Below, piece by piece: positions 33,056 through 45,004 of a stretch of DNA of 64,000 nucleotides. Position numbers and translations under genes: made by a program. The notes under the pieces are model-generated. The model searched no databases, had not been told where the DNA came from, and saw only the letters and a program-made list of their open reading frames with translations. Source of the stretch: Pararge aegeria (Eukaryota; Arthropoda; Insecta; Lepidoptera; Nymphalidae); assembly GCF_905163445.1 (NCBI RefSeq), contig NC_053199.1, positions 11,860,001 to 11,924,000 of the forward strand, read 5' to 3'. Every line of letters begins with the position of its first letter. Within the stretch, counting starts at the first letter, position 1.

Positions 33056-33534
33056 AATCTTTAGCTCTTCACAATAAGGAAACTTTTGTTTTTAGAAAAA
33101 ATCATACACATACTTGTTGTGTTGCTGCATAAAAGGACATAGGATAGGATAAACCAACGAACACAATTTCGCATTTATCATGGCAGTAAGGATTGTACAT
33201 GATTTTATTTGACACACGTGTTACGCCTTCCACTGGGCCGATTTCGATGACTCAATATTGTCTTTACGTATGACCTTCATAAAAACTGCAGTTATTCTAG
33301 ATGACTTATGTACCAGCGCTATACACGTGTAGGTATGAAAAATAGACTGAAAAATACGAACTTAGGATGATATTGGAAACTATCCTGTTAAAGTACCGTC
33401 TTGTGCCGCTTTTCTATTTTGCGAGGAGTTTACAAATGCTACGTTTTCCGATGTGGTATCTCAAATATAGCATCTTTCATTCATTGTTTTTAGTAGGAAG
33501 TAGAACCTGACGTTACCTTACCCCTAACGTAACA
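33056..33534. other. No recognised feature
   Basis: Ordinary AT-rich sequence. Confidence 0.35.
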
Positions 33535-33612
33535 AGCATGCCATTGTAAAATCTAGGCAGATTCTACGAGCATGCCATTGTACTATCTGTCTAGATTTTA
33601 CAATGGCATGCT
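33535..33612. repeat. Hairpin, 27-bp arms, 24-base loop
   Basis: Left arm 33535-33561 (agcatgccattgtaaaatct...) and right arm 33586-33612 (tctgtctagattttacaatg...) pair with a single mismatch. The loop itself repeats gagcatgccattgta. Confidence 0.9.
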
Positions 33613-33639
33613 CTTTTAAAAGCTTACTAACTGTTTCCC

Positions 33640-34065
33640 GTGTTTATTAGGGTTTTTTTAAACTCCCATGGGAACCGCTTGTTTTTCAGCAGGGAGTTAA
33701 ATATAATATCTACTGACAGGGGATATAATTAAAGTGTCCACCTGCCAAACCACGGTAACGTAGAATACAAGAAATTTGCCCCCGTTTATTGTTACACATA
33801 TATTACTTGGATATTATTTCCACTCGTGCGCCAGTGCTCTGAGAGTTGATAAAGCTATGGGAGAACATAAATTATTATCTTTTCCCCCGGGATATAATTG
33901 TCTCCTACCCATGCTAGCCGTTCTAGAATGAAAAGTATCCTATTTTACTCTCTCTCCTTTTTACTAACTATATGCCAAAAAAAAGTTGATTGGTTACTTA
34001 GTTTGGACGTAAAGCAAGGACAAACAAACAAACACATTTTCGCATTTATAATATTAATTTCTAGT
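33640..34065. repeat. Dispersed repeat F
   Basis: Landmarks gacaggggatataattaaag, gcgccagtgctctgagagtt, gggatataattgtctcctac, and ccatgctagccg. These recur at 45390-45640 and in part at 61975-62180. It ends cgcatttataatatta. Confidence 0.75.
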
Positions 34066-34139
34066 TAAAACTTTATAGTTAGTAATTATTTACTAGTAAG
34101 GATTAATAGAATCTTAACTAAATCGGTTAAGAAGCCAGA

Positions 34140-34320
34140 AGTACGTAAGATAACTGATGAATATTTTTATGAATATGTAAATATTCATAAAACACTGATA
34201 AGCATCTTTATCACACAAAAAAATTCCAATCGTCGTGGGAATCGAATTCACAGACCTGGACTTAGAAAGCAAAGCCGTTGCTGACTGCGCCAATCGGGTT
34301 TCGAAAATCTACAGTCCACT
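34140..34320 (-). mobile_element. SINE-2, minus strand, degenerate
   Basis: Distal part missing; has gatgaatatttttatgaata, the box B region (gtgggaatcgaattcacaga) and head (gctgactgcgccaatcgggt). Confidence 0.7.
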
Positions 34321-34734
34321 AATACCTGTTATAGGCAAGCTATCAAAGTCCTGGAACTAAAACGATCATAGGCAACGAATAAACCGACAGACTCGATTTA
34401 CATGTATGTAGTATATATTATACTTAATATTAAGTATGTATTACCGCATAATGTTTACACAAAGGAATATAACTTTATAACAAAGGAATAAACTATTAGC
34501 CGATGATAGCTCTTAAGTCAGTTCTAATTGTACAGAATGCGAGGTATGTAGAATGTTATCGTGATTAAAATCAGATGAAGTGGAGAAAACCAGTTCTTAC
34601 TGGATAAGCTCGGAGCATTTTAAAGGTCTGTTTAAACCAACGACATCAAAGGTATATTCGTTTAAGCATAGCGTTTACGGCATGCAACTTAGCTAGCTTA
34701 GGAGTTTTTGTTGTTCTTTATTCCACTACAAGTT

Positions 34735-34800
34735 ACGCATTGGTACCAATCTCACCTGGTGGTAAGTGATGGTGCAGTCTAAGATGATAGGGGGCTAAGG
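34735..34800 (-). mobile_element. SINE-3 3' end, minus strand
   Basis: Contains caatctcacctggtggtaag and gatggtgcagtctaagatga, the reverse of the end at 20783-20890. Confidence 0.7.
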
Positions 34801-34830
34801 CGTTACACGGATCAAGATGAATTATATTAG

Positions 34831-35150
34831 AACTAGCTGTTGCCCGCGACTTCGTCTGCGTTTGATTTTGTTTTTTGATGTGGCATTAAATTTAGTTGTA
34901 GATCTAAAAAAATTTAAAGCATTCAGTATCACTAAGCCTTAAATGAAGGGTTTGCTGCTGTCCGCTGAGGTGTTCTGCCCTCTATCTCCAACCACAGTTT
35001 GGGCAAAATTATTATAATCTCTATCCTGTATTACTTCTAACACTTCCAAGAATATGTGTACAAAGTTTCATGAGGATCTGTTGAGTAGTCTTTGCTTGAA
35101 AGCGTAACAAACAAACTTACATTCACATTTATAATATTAGTAGGGATAAC
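34831..35150 (+). repeat. Dispersed repeat D, with internal deletion
   Basis: Starts aactagctgttgcccgcgac, ttcgtctgcgtttgattttg, ends cacatttataatattagtag. Relative to 30822 it lacks about 160 bases in the middle. Confidence 0.8.
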
Positions 35151-35445
35151 TCATCTTTGCATGTACTGTTGCCAGAACTCAATCTGCGTTTTTTTTTTTT
35201 GTTAAAATTTTTTTTGTTAAGTTATTTAACTTTTATTTTTTAAGGTCTAACCTACCTACCTACTATGTTTATCTCCAAGACGCAAAACTGTCATGATGCA
35301 AAATAGCTAAACCTACTTATATCTTCCGTTTTTTATCGATTCCGTTTGCTTTTTTTGGAATAAAATAGCTAAAGGCTTTCTGCTTTTCTTTAATATCGAT
35401 TGCATTGGTTGATGGTCGAACACAGGTAACGAACACATTTATAAT

Positions 35446-35578
35446 ATTGATATTATCATCGTTATCAACCCATTGTCGGCCCACAGGGTACTGGTCTCAT
35501 CTCAGAATGAGAAGGGTTCTGGCTGTAGTCTACCACGCTGGCCACGTGCAGACTGGTTGACTACACACGCCTTTTAAG
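35446..35578 (-). mobile_element. SINE-1 3' half, minus strand
   Basis: Landmarks atcaacccattgtcggccca, gaatgagaagggttctggct, and gtctaccacgctggccacgt. Confidence 0.7.
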
Positions 35579-35584
35579 TTTAAA

Positions 35585-35715
35585 CGAAGCGTAAGCCTCC
35601 GATAAGTTGGACAGACGACATCAAGCGAGTCGCTGAACCGTTGGAACAAGCGGCAAAGGACCTTGAATTTTGGAACTCTCTACAAAAGACCTATGATATG
35701 ATGACACGTCTTTGA
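35585..35715 (+). pseudogene. RTE-type retrotransposon 3' end
   Basis: Decodes to KPPISWTDDIKRVAEPLEQA then AKDLEFWNSLQKTYDMMT, the W-x-D-D-I and W-x-S-L-x-x-x-Y pattern at the end of RTE ORFs, followed by atgatatgatgacacg as tail. Different copy and strand from the one at 31798. Confidence 0.75.
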
Positions 35716-36114
35716 AGGAAAGGAAGAAAAAATCGTCTTTACATTTGTATCATTACTTCGTTTTAAATGAAATAAAAATGTGTGTCAAAGGCTGGCTCAG
35801 TCCCAGCCCAGCCCCCATATCTTCGTCGTCGCCGAATTCTCGAGGCTAAAGAAGAATATAAAGGGGAACTCTCAGGCTTGTAGGTTTACTAATATTTTCC
35901 TGTACCGTTGAAGCATGATATTAATATGAAAGTCATAAAAACCGCGATTTGTAACTGTGTCACGCATTTTTTACACACATGCGTAAACCATAATAGCGAA
36001 AAACCAGTTTTAATCATAAGCTAGTTAACGGGTTATTCCCTAGTTTCAATAACATGAGGTTTGGGTTGCCATGTCATGATGCCCGACTCACTAACCTCAA
36101 AGAATATTATTGTA
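35716..36114. other. No recognised feature
   Basis: Ordinary sequence; a short SINE-1-like patch at 35865-35925 (ctcaggcttgtaggtttact) may be a relic. Confidence 0.35.
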
Positions 36115-36350
36115 TCTTTTTTTTTTTATTACACTCTAAGTTGATGATGGTAAGGGATAATAAAGCCTAAGATGGTAACAGTCTAACCTTACCTGTTAAT
36201 CGGTTTGTATGTTTTTGTTTGCTTTATCGGTAGGGTAGTAATTAACAACGGCCGAAGCCTCACACTAGACCTGTAAATATTCCGTAATTATAAATTTACA
36301 AATTGCCCTTGCAATTCGAGTCGAGTTCGATCGGGGATCCTTTTTGCTCT
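36115..36350 (-). mobile_element. SINE-3, minus strand, old
   Basis: Landmarks gataataaagcctaagatgg, caacggccgaagcctcacac, ttataaatttacaaattgcc, and cgagttcgatcggggatcct near the head. Confidence 0.65.
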
Positions 36351-37263
36351 ACGCGGACTACAGCAGAAAGTTTTGAAGAAATCTTGTCTGGACTTGCTCT
36401 ATACAAATTAATTAAACGGATGTGTCTGTTAGTCAAAAAATAAACTTTAACATCATGTTCATATCGAGAAAATAAATCAATAGCTAAGGCGGGTAATCAG
36501 ACGAGGAGAACCGAGGTACATTATGTAGCGGACAAAAGTTTTTATGGGAAAAAATCATAACGCGGACAAATTTACGGTGAACAGCTACTACTTCATGAAC
36601 TATTAGCGGACCCGCGCGACTTCGTCTGCGAATGACTCAACTTCAAAAAGTAGTCGTATGTCGTTGCGGACTGTTTTATAGAACTTTAAAGAAACGATCT
36701 CGATATACTTACTGCATATTTCCGTCGTTTGGCGTAACGTTTACCGTTCACGCATCGCACGCATCGAAATCTCTCAAAAAGGATATTTTTTGTCTTAGCG
36801 TGATGTTATACAGCCTTAATTGATACTCCCAATCCAAAAAAAAATCGAAATCGAAACAGCATTTTCTGAGATAAGCGCGTTCAACCAAACAAACTCAAAA
36901 GCTTGTTAATATTTCAACTATGCCTATCTAAAAAAACCACGTCGATCTAAAACTCCGCCGCGCGGATTTTAAAAGACAAATGCGGAAAAAATTGCGATGC
37001 TATCCTGTAGGAGCTGTTTGCTTTTCCGGGATAAAAAGAAGCCTATGAGCTATTCCAGGATGGTACGTATGCATTCGATAGTTGTCCCATAAGCCTTACG
37101 ACGCGACGTGCTGTTATCTGTAAAGAGTTATGTCCTTTATCTCCGGTAATATTTATCAGATCTTCATTAAAATTAGACAATGTATGCTTAATAGTACACA
37201 CTTTCCAATAAAAAAAGAATTATTACAATCGATTCAAATTCAACGGAGGTATCAAGTAAAATT

Positions 37264-39267
37264 GTGTGTGTGATTACTGATACATTAAATTTTAGTGAGT
37301 GGGCGACAGTTGAACTTCATAAAAATAGGCAAAAGCTGTACGAATTGTATGCTGAACGTCAATTTAACACTGGTGATAAGTTTGGGGATTATGTTAAATT
37401 GTTCTCCAAGAATTTTAAACGCGCTTGCCACTTAGAAAAGACGCGATACATCAAAAATAAAATTAAAAATAGCAGCAATGCAATCAAAACTACTTGGAAC
37501 ATAATGAATGAGGAGACGGGAAGAGTAACACCACGAAATATTAATTTTAAACTTAATGTAGATAATAAAGCCTTAACAACAGATTTCGAGGTGGCTACTG
37601 CTTTTGAAACCTTCTTTACCAACATTCCCGTCTCCACAACAGAATCATTAAACTCTTCACCAGATATGGCTCTCTCTCTATTAAAGGAAAATGTGCCTGA
37701 GTGTAACCATTCTTTTAAATTCACGCATGTTAGTGGCTCTGACGTTATTAAAGCCTTTAAATTATTAATTAATAAAAAAACAAATGATCTGTGGGGCATT
37801 TCCGTAAACGTTGTCAAATCATTAATTGATATTGTTGCACCCGATTTAGCCTTAATATTTAATAATTGTATAGATTGTGGTGTGTTTCCTGACTTAATGA
37901 AACTTAGTAAAATAGTTCCATTGTTTAAATCGGGTAGTACTTCTGACCCCACTAACTTTAGACCAGTATCCGTACTACCCACTTTCAGTAAAATCTTTGA
38001 AAAACTCATTTTAAATCAATTACTTTACCATTTTCATAAGTATAATTTACTTCATATTAAGCAATTTGGTTTCACACGGGGTCGCTCAACAATCGACGCA
38101 GGTGTTGAGCTAATACAAAACATATTTGAAGCCTGGGAGGAGTCACGTGATGCACTTGGTGTGTTCTGTGACTTATCTAAGGCGTTTGATTGTGTTCAAC
38201 ACGAAACGTTAGTTAGGAAACTACACCACTATGGAATTCAGGGTGTAGCTCTAGACTTAATGAGTAACTATCTACGCGATAGAATTCAGAAAGTCGACGT
38301 GAATGGAAAACGGTCTAATGGATCAGTTATGAAAATAGGTGTCCCACAGGGGTCTATATTAGGACCATTTCTGTTCCTTATTTACATTAATGACCTTCCT
38401 TACCTTGCCAAGGATAAACACGGGATAGTTCTGTTTGCCGATGATACATCACTGACTTTTAAAATAAATCGACGTGAACTAGCTTTTGACGACGTAAACA
38501 ACTCTCTCGCTAAAGTGGTACAGTGGTTTGAAGCTAATAATTTGGTTCTTAACGGAAAAAAAACCAAGTGTATAAAATTCACTTTACCTAATGTTAAACA
38601 CGTGAAAACCACTGTACTACTTAATAATGAGGAACTGAAACTGGAGGATACGACAGTTTTTCTAGGAATAACGTTAGATTCTAAACTTCAATGGGGCCCT
38701 CATGTAAATAATTTATCGAACAGGCTTAGTTCTGCTGCCTATGCGGTAAAGAAGATACGCCATATGACCGACGTAGAAACTGCTAGACTGGTATATTTTA
38801 GTTACTTTCACAGCATTATGTCATATGGAATTTTACTTTGGGGTAATGCTGCTGATATTAGCACTATTTTCGTGCTGCAGAAGAGGGCTGTTCGTTCTAT
38901 CTACAAAATGGGTCCGAGAGAGTCATTGAGAGATAAATTTAAAGATTTTAAAATAATGACAGTGTATAGTCAGTACATATTTGAAAATTTAATGTACGTC
39001 CATAAAAACATTTCTAAATTTAAGAAAAAATGTGACTGCAATAATTTAAACATTAGAAGTAAGAATAAACTTACAGTGCAATATACTAGGTTACATAAAA
39101 TTCATAATTCGTTTAAAGGAAATTGCATACAATTCTACAATAAACTACCAATTGACATCTTGGAGATGTCTCTTAAAAAGTTCAAAGTTTGTATTAAACG
39201 TAAGCTTATAGAAAAGTCCTATTATAGTATAAAGGACTACGTAAACGATAAAAAAGCTTGGGTGTAA
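37264..39267 (+). CDS. Family A ORF2, reverse transcriptase part, frame open
   Basis: A 667-codon open frame with the whole reverse transcriptase and C-terminal region of family A: NFRPVSVLPTFSKIFEKL, QFGFTRGRST, DLSKAFDC, VPQGSILGP, the catalytic VLFADDTSL, and SYGILLWGNAAD. The last is intact here, whereas copy 1 has a stop in place of the Trp. The endonuclease is absent because the copy is 5'-truncated, so this copy is not autonomous. The first codons belong to the junction with the host repeat; the true element sequence starts about at the VITDTLNFSEW segment. Expression would need a promoter supplied by the flank. Confidence 0.85.
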   Translation: MCVITDTLNFSEWATVELHKNRQKLYELYAERQFNTGDKFGDYVKLFSKNFKRACHLEKTRYIKNKIKNSSNAIKTTWNIMNEETGRVTPRNINFKLNVDNKALTTDFEVATAFETFFTNIPVSTTESLNSSPDMALSLLKENVPECNHSFKFTHVSGSDVIKAFKLLINKKTNDLWGISVNVVKSLIDIVAPDLALIFNNCIDCGVFPDLMKLSKIVPLFKSGSTSDPTNFRPVSVLPTFSKIFEKLILNQLLYHFHKYNLLHIKQFGFTRGRSTIDAGVELIQNIFEAWEESRDALGVFCDLSKAFDCVQHETLVRKLHHYGIQGVALDLMSNYLRDRIQKVDVNGKRSNGSVMKIGVPQGSILGPFLFLIYINDLPYLAKDKHGIVLFADDTSLTFKINRRELAFDDVNNSLAKVVQWFEANNLVLNGKKTKCIKFTLPNVKHVKTTVLLNNEELKLEDTTVFLGITLDSKLQWGPHVNNLSNRLSSAAYAVKKIRHMTDVETARLVYFSYFHSIMSYGILLWGNAADISTIFVLQKRAVRSIYKMGPRESLRDKFKDFKIMTVYSQYIFENLMYVHKNISKFKKKCDCNNLNIRSKNKLTVQYTRLHKIHNSFKGNCIQFYNKLPIDILEMSLKKFKVCIKRKLIEKSYYSIKDYVNDKKAWV

Positions 39268-39538
39268 ATTATTGCTCTAACCAGGTTGCTCTTCTAATAA
39301 TTTAAAATTACATTGTGAGATGGCGATAACAAAAAAAAAAAAAAATCACCCGGCTAAGTTTGTTGTGGGCTTCTTCTTAGACCGGGACGCGTTTGGAACC
39401 CTCGTAGCTTTAGTTTTAAGTTTACGAATGTGGTTATCGCCATCATCTCACTACCGTGTAATTCTTATGTACGCATCAAAAGTGCCACCTGTGGGCCTAC
39501 TTGAATAAAGATATTTTTGACTTTTGACTTTGACTTTG
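37265..39538 (+). mobile_element. Family A non-LTR retrotransposon, copy 2, 5'-truncated
   Basis: It begins inside ORF2, after the endonuclease, and runs to the 3' UTR and the tail atttttgacttttgactttg. It is inserted in repeat E. The protein is very similar to copy 1, so both belong to one family and both inserted fairly recently. The 5' truncation is typical of incomplete reverse transcription. Confidence 0.92.
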
Positions 39539-39830
39539 ATTGATAAAAAATTTCATCCCGTTTCCCACAGGAAACTTACTGTTTATCGGGATAAAAAGTA
39601 TCCTATATGTTGACCCGGAATATCAGCTACAACTATGCAAATTTTATTTAAATCCGTTCAGTAGTTTTCACGTGATGCCCGGACAGATAGAAAGACAAAA
39701 ATTAAATAAAAATCTGTTTTGGACTCAGTATCGATTATAAAGCATCCCCCGGTCAAAATTTTCTAAATATATAAAATGGACAGAAATCTTCCAGTTACAG
39801 ATTTATTATAAGTATAGATGTAACAGATAT

Positions 39831-40054
39831 TAACTTTCTCCCTTGCGATTTTAAAGATTCGTGTAAAGAGGCACTGTTTGACACAATAAATATGTTAATA
39901 CGATATGTTTATGTATGTATATAATATATTTATATATAGTATTACATTTATTATGTTCTTTAATTATCTATGTATTTTTTTGTGTGTAAATGAATCTATG
40001 TAATTATATGTATAGAATTGCGATTTCCAGTCACTCATTGTCTTATTTTCTTAG
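39831..40054. other. No recognised feature
   Basis: AT-rich; probably the body of a short retroposon whose tail follows, but I could not match it. Confidence 0.3.
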
Positions 40055-40175
40055 TAGCCTGGCAGAGATCACTTTTAGTGATAAGGACGCCTTTTGCACA
40101 TAATTATATTTAAGTAAGTGTTCCTGTGTGTGTTTCCTATATTATGCAATAAAGTTGTTTAAATAAATAAATAAA
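40055..40175 (+). mobile_element. SINE-4-like end
   Basis: gcagagatcacttttagtga, taaggacgcc, tatgcaataaagttgtttaa, then (aaat)n: the SINE-4 layout with a different tail. Confidence 0.6.
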
Positions 40176-41360
40176 TAACTTTATCCACTCAGTGGGTACC
40201 TAGGTACTTATAGACTGTATAGAGGACTTTATTTCAGACTGGATGGAGGACTTTATTTTAACAGGCAAGGTTAAGGTTAAGTGAATTATTATCAGTAAGG
40301 ACAACATTAATCCTATTTTACCCACTATCAGTATTATAGCTGCAACTGAGTCACAGTCGATGACGTGGGTTTCATTCATGGAAATAGAATTAGTTACAAT
40401 GGGAGGCAATATTTGGCGGCATTCCAAAGTTTACCACTAAACCGACAATACGCGTACATTATTGAAAATATTACGTGCTAACATTACATTTGCATACCAC
40501 GCCTTTGCATCACCAATAATAAAGTAGTTTTATTAATGTTACACTTGTTAAATTTGGAACACACTGTATACATAATACATACACACATTCATAATACGTA
40601 TATTATGTAAAGTTATATGCAGTGGCATGCACAGGGTGTGCGATTCTTGAACGATTCTTGTTACCTGCCAGTTTTATTAACCGGAACTTACCTAGGTCCT
40701 TATCCAACGGGTACTGATCATTTCTAGTTAATTAATAAAAAAAATAAAAAACCTGACTGCGTTTTACGTTTACTTTGATTACTTTTTGTCGCCAAAAAAC
40801 CTTAACTTTGTTTTTTATTTGATTGTACCCAATGACACACACGGCTCAGACGAATCTATTTACCACTTCGATAAAACACGACAAGCCGTACCATAGAAAT
40901 ATACATATACATGTTCTTACATGTACTTATGTATACATAAGTACATACGTACACTGGAAAAACTTAACCCTCTTTCAATTCCCGAAAATCGATTTCTAAA
41001 CAGTAATATATCATCTAACATACATTAATGATAGAGTAATGGTGTTCAACCATTATAAGCTTAATTTTTATTTTTAATCTCTAAATTTTCATTTTATTTT
41101 GTATATGGATCTCCGTCCTGAAATAAAATTATTTTATTTTATTAGACTATCCACTCGATATGGTTTACCGAGTGCCTAGTCTGTTTACTTTTTCGGTTGG
41201 GTATAGTAACTACAATTTATATGGTATCCAAGGAGCGGCATCTAGTGACAGTACGGTTTCACAGTATCGTAAGAGGTAGAAAATGTCACACTTTGAACAA
41301 CGAGGCAGTCAATAATTCATATTAGCTAATCCTTACTATCCTTCTAATCCTACTAATCCT
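40176..41360. other. No recognised feature
   Basis: AT-rich, with no exon and no repeat match. Confidence 0.35.
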
Positions 41361-41655
41361 TATGAAAATTAAGCTTAATTTGCTAAATTCCGCGAACAGC
41401 AGGAGAATTTGTAAGATGTTATTTATAATTTCTTCAATCCTTCAATTGTTAAGTAAAAATGAGTAAAGTTTTAAGAATTAATTATTGTAAAGTCAAAATC
41501 TCCTGAATATGCGAAACGTGCGTAGAGGGCCAAAGATCTGTTTGGTGTGGAGTATAAGGATTAAGATTTTCCAGCTGTTTGCGGAGTATTGTAAATTAAG
41601 CTTAATTTTCATAATATATTATGGATTTCCGCTAAGTAACGCCTGCTTCTATCCC
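41361..41655. mobile_element. Foldback element, copy 2
   Basis: Left terminus tatgaaaattaagcttaatt then tgctaaattccgcgaacagc; right terminus gtttgcggagtattgtaaat, taagcttaattttcata; then atggatttccgctaagtaac. Same family as 32846 and 55345. Confidence 0.85.
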
Positions 41656-42170
41656 TATCCTACTAATATTATAAATGTGAAAGTGTGGATGTTTGTTACT
41701 CAATCACGTAAAAAACGGCTGAAAGGATTTGGATGAAATTTGGCATGCATGTAGCCTTTACAGGGGAAAGAACACAGGCTACCTTTTATTCCGATTCCTA
41801 TTGAAAATTGTTTAAGAGCTGTTTCAGACAGCTTTGAAATTTGCCATTCATGTCACCTATGCAATGGAAAAGGACATGTATTTTCGATACCGATCTCTCA
41901 AATAGTTCCCCTAGCAAGATTAAAAATTGATATATAAATGATGTCGTGTATAGGAGTGTATTAATTTAAATTATATGTGTACCTTTTTAAATACGCAATA
42001 GCTGAAACGCAAAACTGCAGCTATTTTTCTCTAATACAGCGCTACAGCGATATCACGGGTGTAAATTTGATTAGGTTTTTTATTACTTTTACAATTTTCA
42101 TTTCTTTTGGACCCAATTATGAAGTCCACCCAGACGAAGTCGCAGCAATTTCGCATTTATAATATTAAGT
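41656..42170 (-). repeat. Dispersed repeat D-like, minus strand
   Basis: Starts cctactaatattataaatgt (reverse of the D end), has ggctgaaaggatttggatga and gcatgcatgtagcctttaca, and has cagacgaagtcgcagc near 42131, the reverse of the D core. It directly abuts the foldback element. Confidence 0.7.
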
Positions 42171-43900
42171 AAGTAAGTAAAGGTCATCTTGAATCTGTAA
42201 CGTCATTCTATATTTATTTTATTTATTTATTTACGTAAAAAATAACACAAAAATACTTAAGTATAGCTAGCATGAGAAAAACACCCTTCATATATGCTAA
42301 CAGAAAATTAATTAGGTACGTTAACTACAGAACATTAATGCCAGTTTAAAATGTTATGTATAAATGATCAAAGTGACTTAAAAAGTAGGATTTAAGTTTT
42401 TTCTTAATTTTACGAGGATTAATATCGTCTCGTACATCAGTGAGTACTTAATTCATTAATAAGGCGATGAACTAGGTAAACGTTCGTCCGCTAGTATGTA
42501 TAGGTGGTAATACGACACGGTTTCTTTAATTTCTTGATAGATTGCTTTAATATAATGACTGGATATATCATTACCACTCTTATTGGAATAAACAATTGAA
42601 ATTGGCAAATCTGGATAAGTCATAGAAGAAATAATGAAAAATATATAACTTCAAACATTGACGCTAGCGCGAATATTGCAGTTTGTATATTCCGAGAATT
42701 TCATCTTGAAATATCCCGTCCGGTTTCCGTACAATGTTTTCATTCATAACTGTAAGGAATGAAGCCAGAAGCACATTAGTGTTTGTAGAGTTCCACCTTA
42801 CCTAATAAAACAGCTGTGAATCTTAAGATAGAATCTTTTTACGAGTACGTTAAACAATAAATCTGTGTGTTTAATAAGCTAACAGGTAAACAGGTCGACG
42901 GTTTATAACCTGCCCCTTTTCAATCGCGTTAGTAAAGTTAACTACAATTGGCATGATGAGTAACGAAGATCGATCATCGATTAAATACTGTATTTATGTA
43001 ATGATATATTATTTATGTATTATGAAAAACGTTTTTTTGTTTATATTACAAATGAGAATTGCATTTATTTTTTAATTTATAAAACTGCAAAATCTAGCGA
43101 TGCGCTATGACAGGTGAAAAGGCGAATTCAGAATTAAAATTGAAAAAAATTACGTATTTTGTGATTCCAAACTATTTTGTTATAAATACCAAAATCAGTA
43201 TACCTCTGCAACTAGGACTTACAAACCTCTAATTTGCCTATGACGTCACGACGCCATAACGCCCAACGTTTTCGCGGTAGGTATATTTAAAAAACATTAT
43301 CAACATTAACATATTGCAATTTATATCAACAAAACCTTTAATTTCTGGAAAAATAAGATATATTTTTGGATATAGTAGTAATACTTGCGAACATCATGGG
43401 GCAGTTTTTCAAAATTAGTCAACATCCCTAATTGTGTGAAATAGCGCCATCTAGTGACAACACTGTTTTCTAATAACATAAATCGGAGTACTTTCATGCA
43501 ATCGAATTGGTAGAAACCTACTTGACCCTTCCGATCGCTCGATGTGCATTTCACAAGCATTTTTCGTTATATACTAGGGTCAACGGCACTTTTTCTTGGT
43601 TATGTATACGCCTTTATAAGAAAAAATGTATTAAAATACCTGTAACTAGGCAAAATATGCACTATCAGCTGTTAGTTGTAACAACACTAATCAGCGAGTT
43701 ATATAAAAGCCATAATAGTTAATGATAATGCAGCATTATGCAATGGATTTACCACAGCGGCGCGGCGGCGCGGCGGGTGGATTGCTTGAATAAATAATTC
43801 GAACAATCGGTTTACAAAACCAAAAAATTTAACGAATTGGAGTACCTTCAGATTCTTTTTTTTCTCTCTTTATGCACAACTATAAATCTGCTTACAGAAG
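42171..43900. other. No recognised gene
   Basis: Mostly AT-rich. Bases 42290-42620 look like a retroelement 3' region on the minus strand that I cannot place. A very GC-rich run (agcggcgcggcggcgcggcg) is at 43755-43776. The frames at 43321-43560 (minus) and 43507-43722 (plus) carry no motif. Confidence 0.3.
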
Positions 43901-43927
43901 ACGCACCCACCTTTGGACGTGCGAGAA

Positions 43928-43992
43928 AAAAAAAATATATATATAGATAATATGTATATATATATATGAACATATATATATAGATAATTTAT
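43928..43992. repeat. (TA)n-rich microsatellite
   Basis: Runs of tatata interrupted by gataat and gaac. Confidence 0.85.
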
Positions 43993-45004
43993 GTAAAGCT
44001 TACTCTTCAGATTAACAACAACTTAACTTTTAAAAAATATTGTATTATGATACTAGTCTGGTATGTTGATCCTCACGCACGAGCCGCAGGTCAGTGCTAC
44101 GAGTCTACGAGTGAAAAATCAAGAAAAGCTAAATTCAGCTACATTGCCATGTTGCGATGCTTAGGTACCTTCAACGTGCTCACTGTTCAACCCCTCAACG
44201 TTATCTTTGATCAAATCCGTAGATAGCATGAACTGTGGCTTTAAGACAATAAACTATAAAAGTACGGTTGTTAAACAGATTAATATTTAGTATTCATTTA
44301 ATTTACTCACTGTAACTACATGCACTTAACCATAAATAAGACACACGAGGGAAATCAAATTGCACACTATAAAAGATTTGACGTAGCTTTTTTGGCCCCC
44401 ATTGAAGTCATTCTTGATCGACTCATTAGCCTCAGCCTCAGCCTCATTAGCGTGTAGGGTAGTATCAGAGTAGGTATATTTCAGGTGCATGATTATCTTA
44501 TATTATATATTTTTCTTTTATGACAAGGATGTTGTTTCAATTGGATGCATATTTTTGTACCTACATCTATTAAATCACTGTATTTTTTTATACGGTTGAC
44601 GATGTCCTCAAATAAGCTTCATTAAATTTAACCGTAACCTTAAATAAGGACCTTCAAAAATAAAAAGTAAGATTTAGGGCGCTAGCATTGAATTTAAATA
44701 TTTTGCGCCATTTTCCTCTCTGTCTGTCCGCTCGGCTTACTAAGTATAAGTTTTTTTTTTAATTATAGGATCCTAAAATATTCAAATTCCTTTATCCAAA
44801 TTGTTATAGTTTCTTGTTGGAAACGGAGGCGATTTCTTGAGTTGGTACTTTCAAAATAGGAGCGGACTTCAAAACACATGCACCGATAGACATAACTTTT
44901 GTTTCTTGTAACTTTCTCTAACTTTTGAAGTTGTATTTTTAATTAACTATTTTTATAACAAATGGAATACCTTGAACTTGATAGTAAATAGTCTTTTTTT
45001 TCAG
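43993..45004. other. No recognised feature upstream of the cotransporter
   Basis: No repeat family match and no exon seen. It ends in a pyrimidine tract and cag (gtcttttttttcag, up to 45004), a good splice acceptor for the next exon. Confidence 0.4.

Larger units (their letters stand above)
36598..39830 (+). repeat. Dispersed repeat E, split by family A copy 2
   Basis: Starts ctattagcggacccgcgcga then cttcgtctgcg. The left part ends ggtatcaagtaaaattg at 37264 and the right part resumes attgataaaaaatttcatcc at 39539. The uninterrupted order is seen at 30535 (aagtaaaattgataaaaatt). The retained attg on both sides is a 4-base candidate target-site duplication. Confidence 0.85.
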
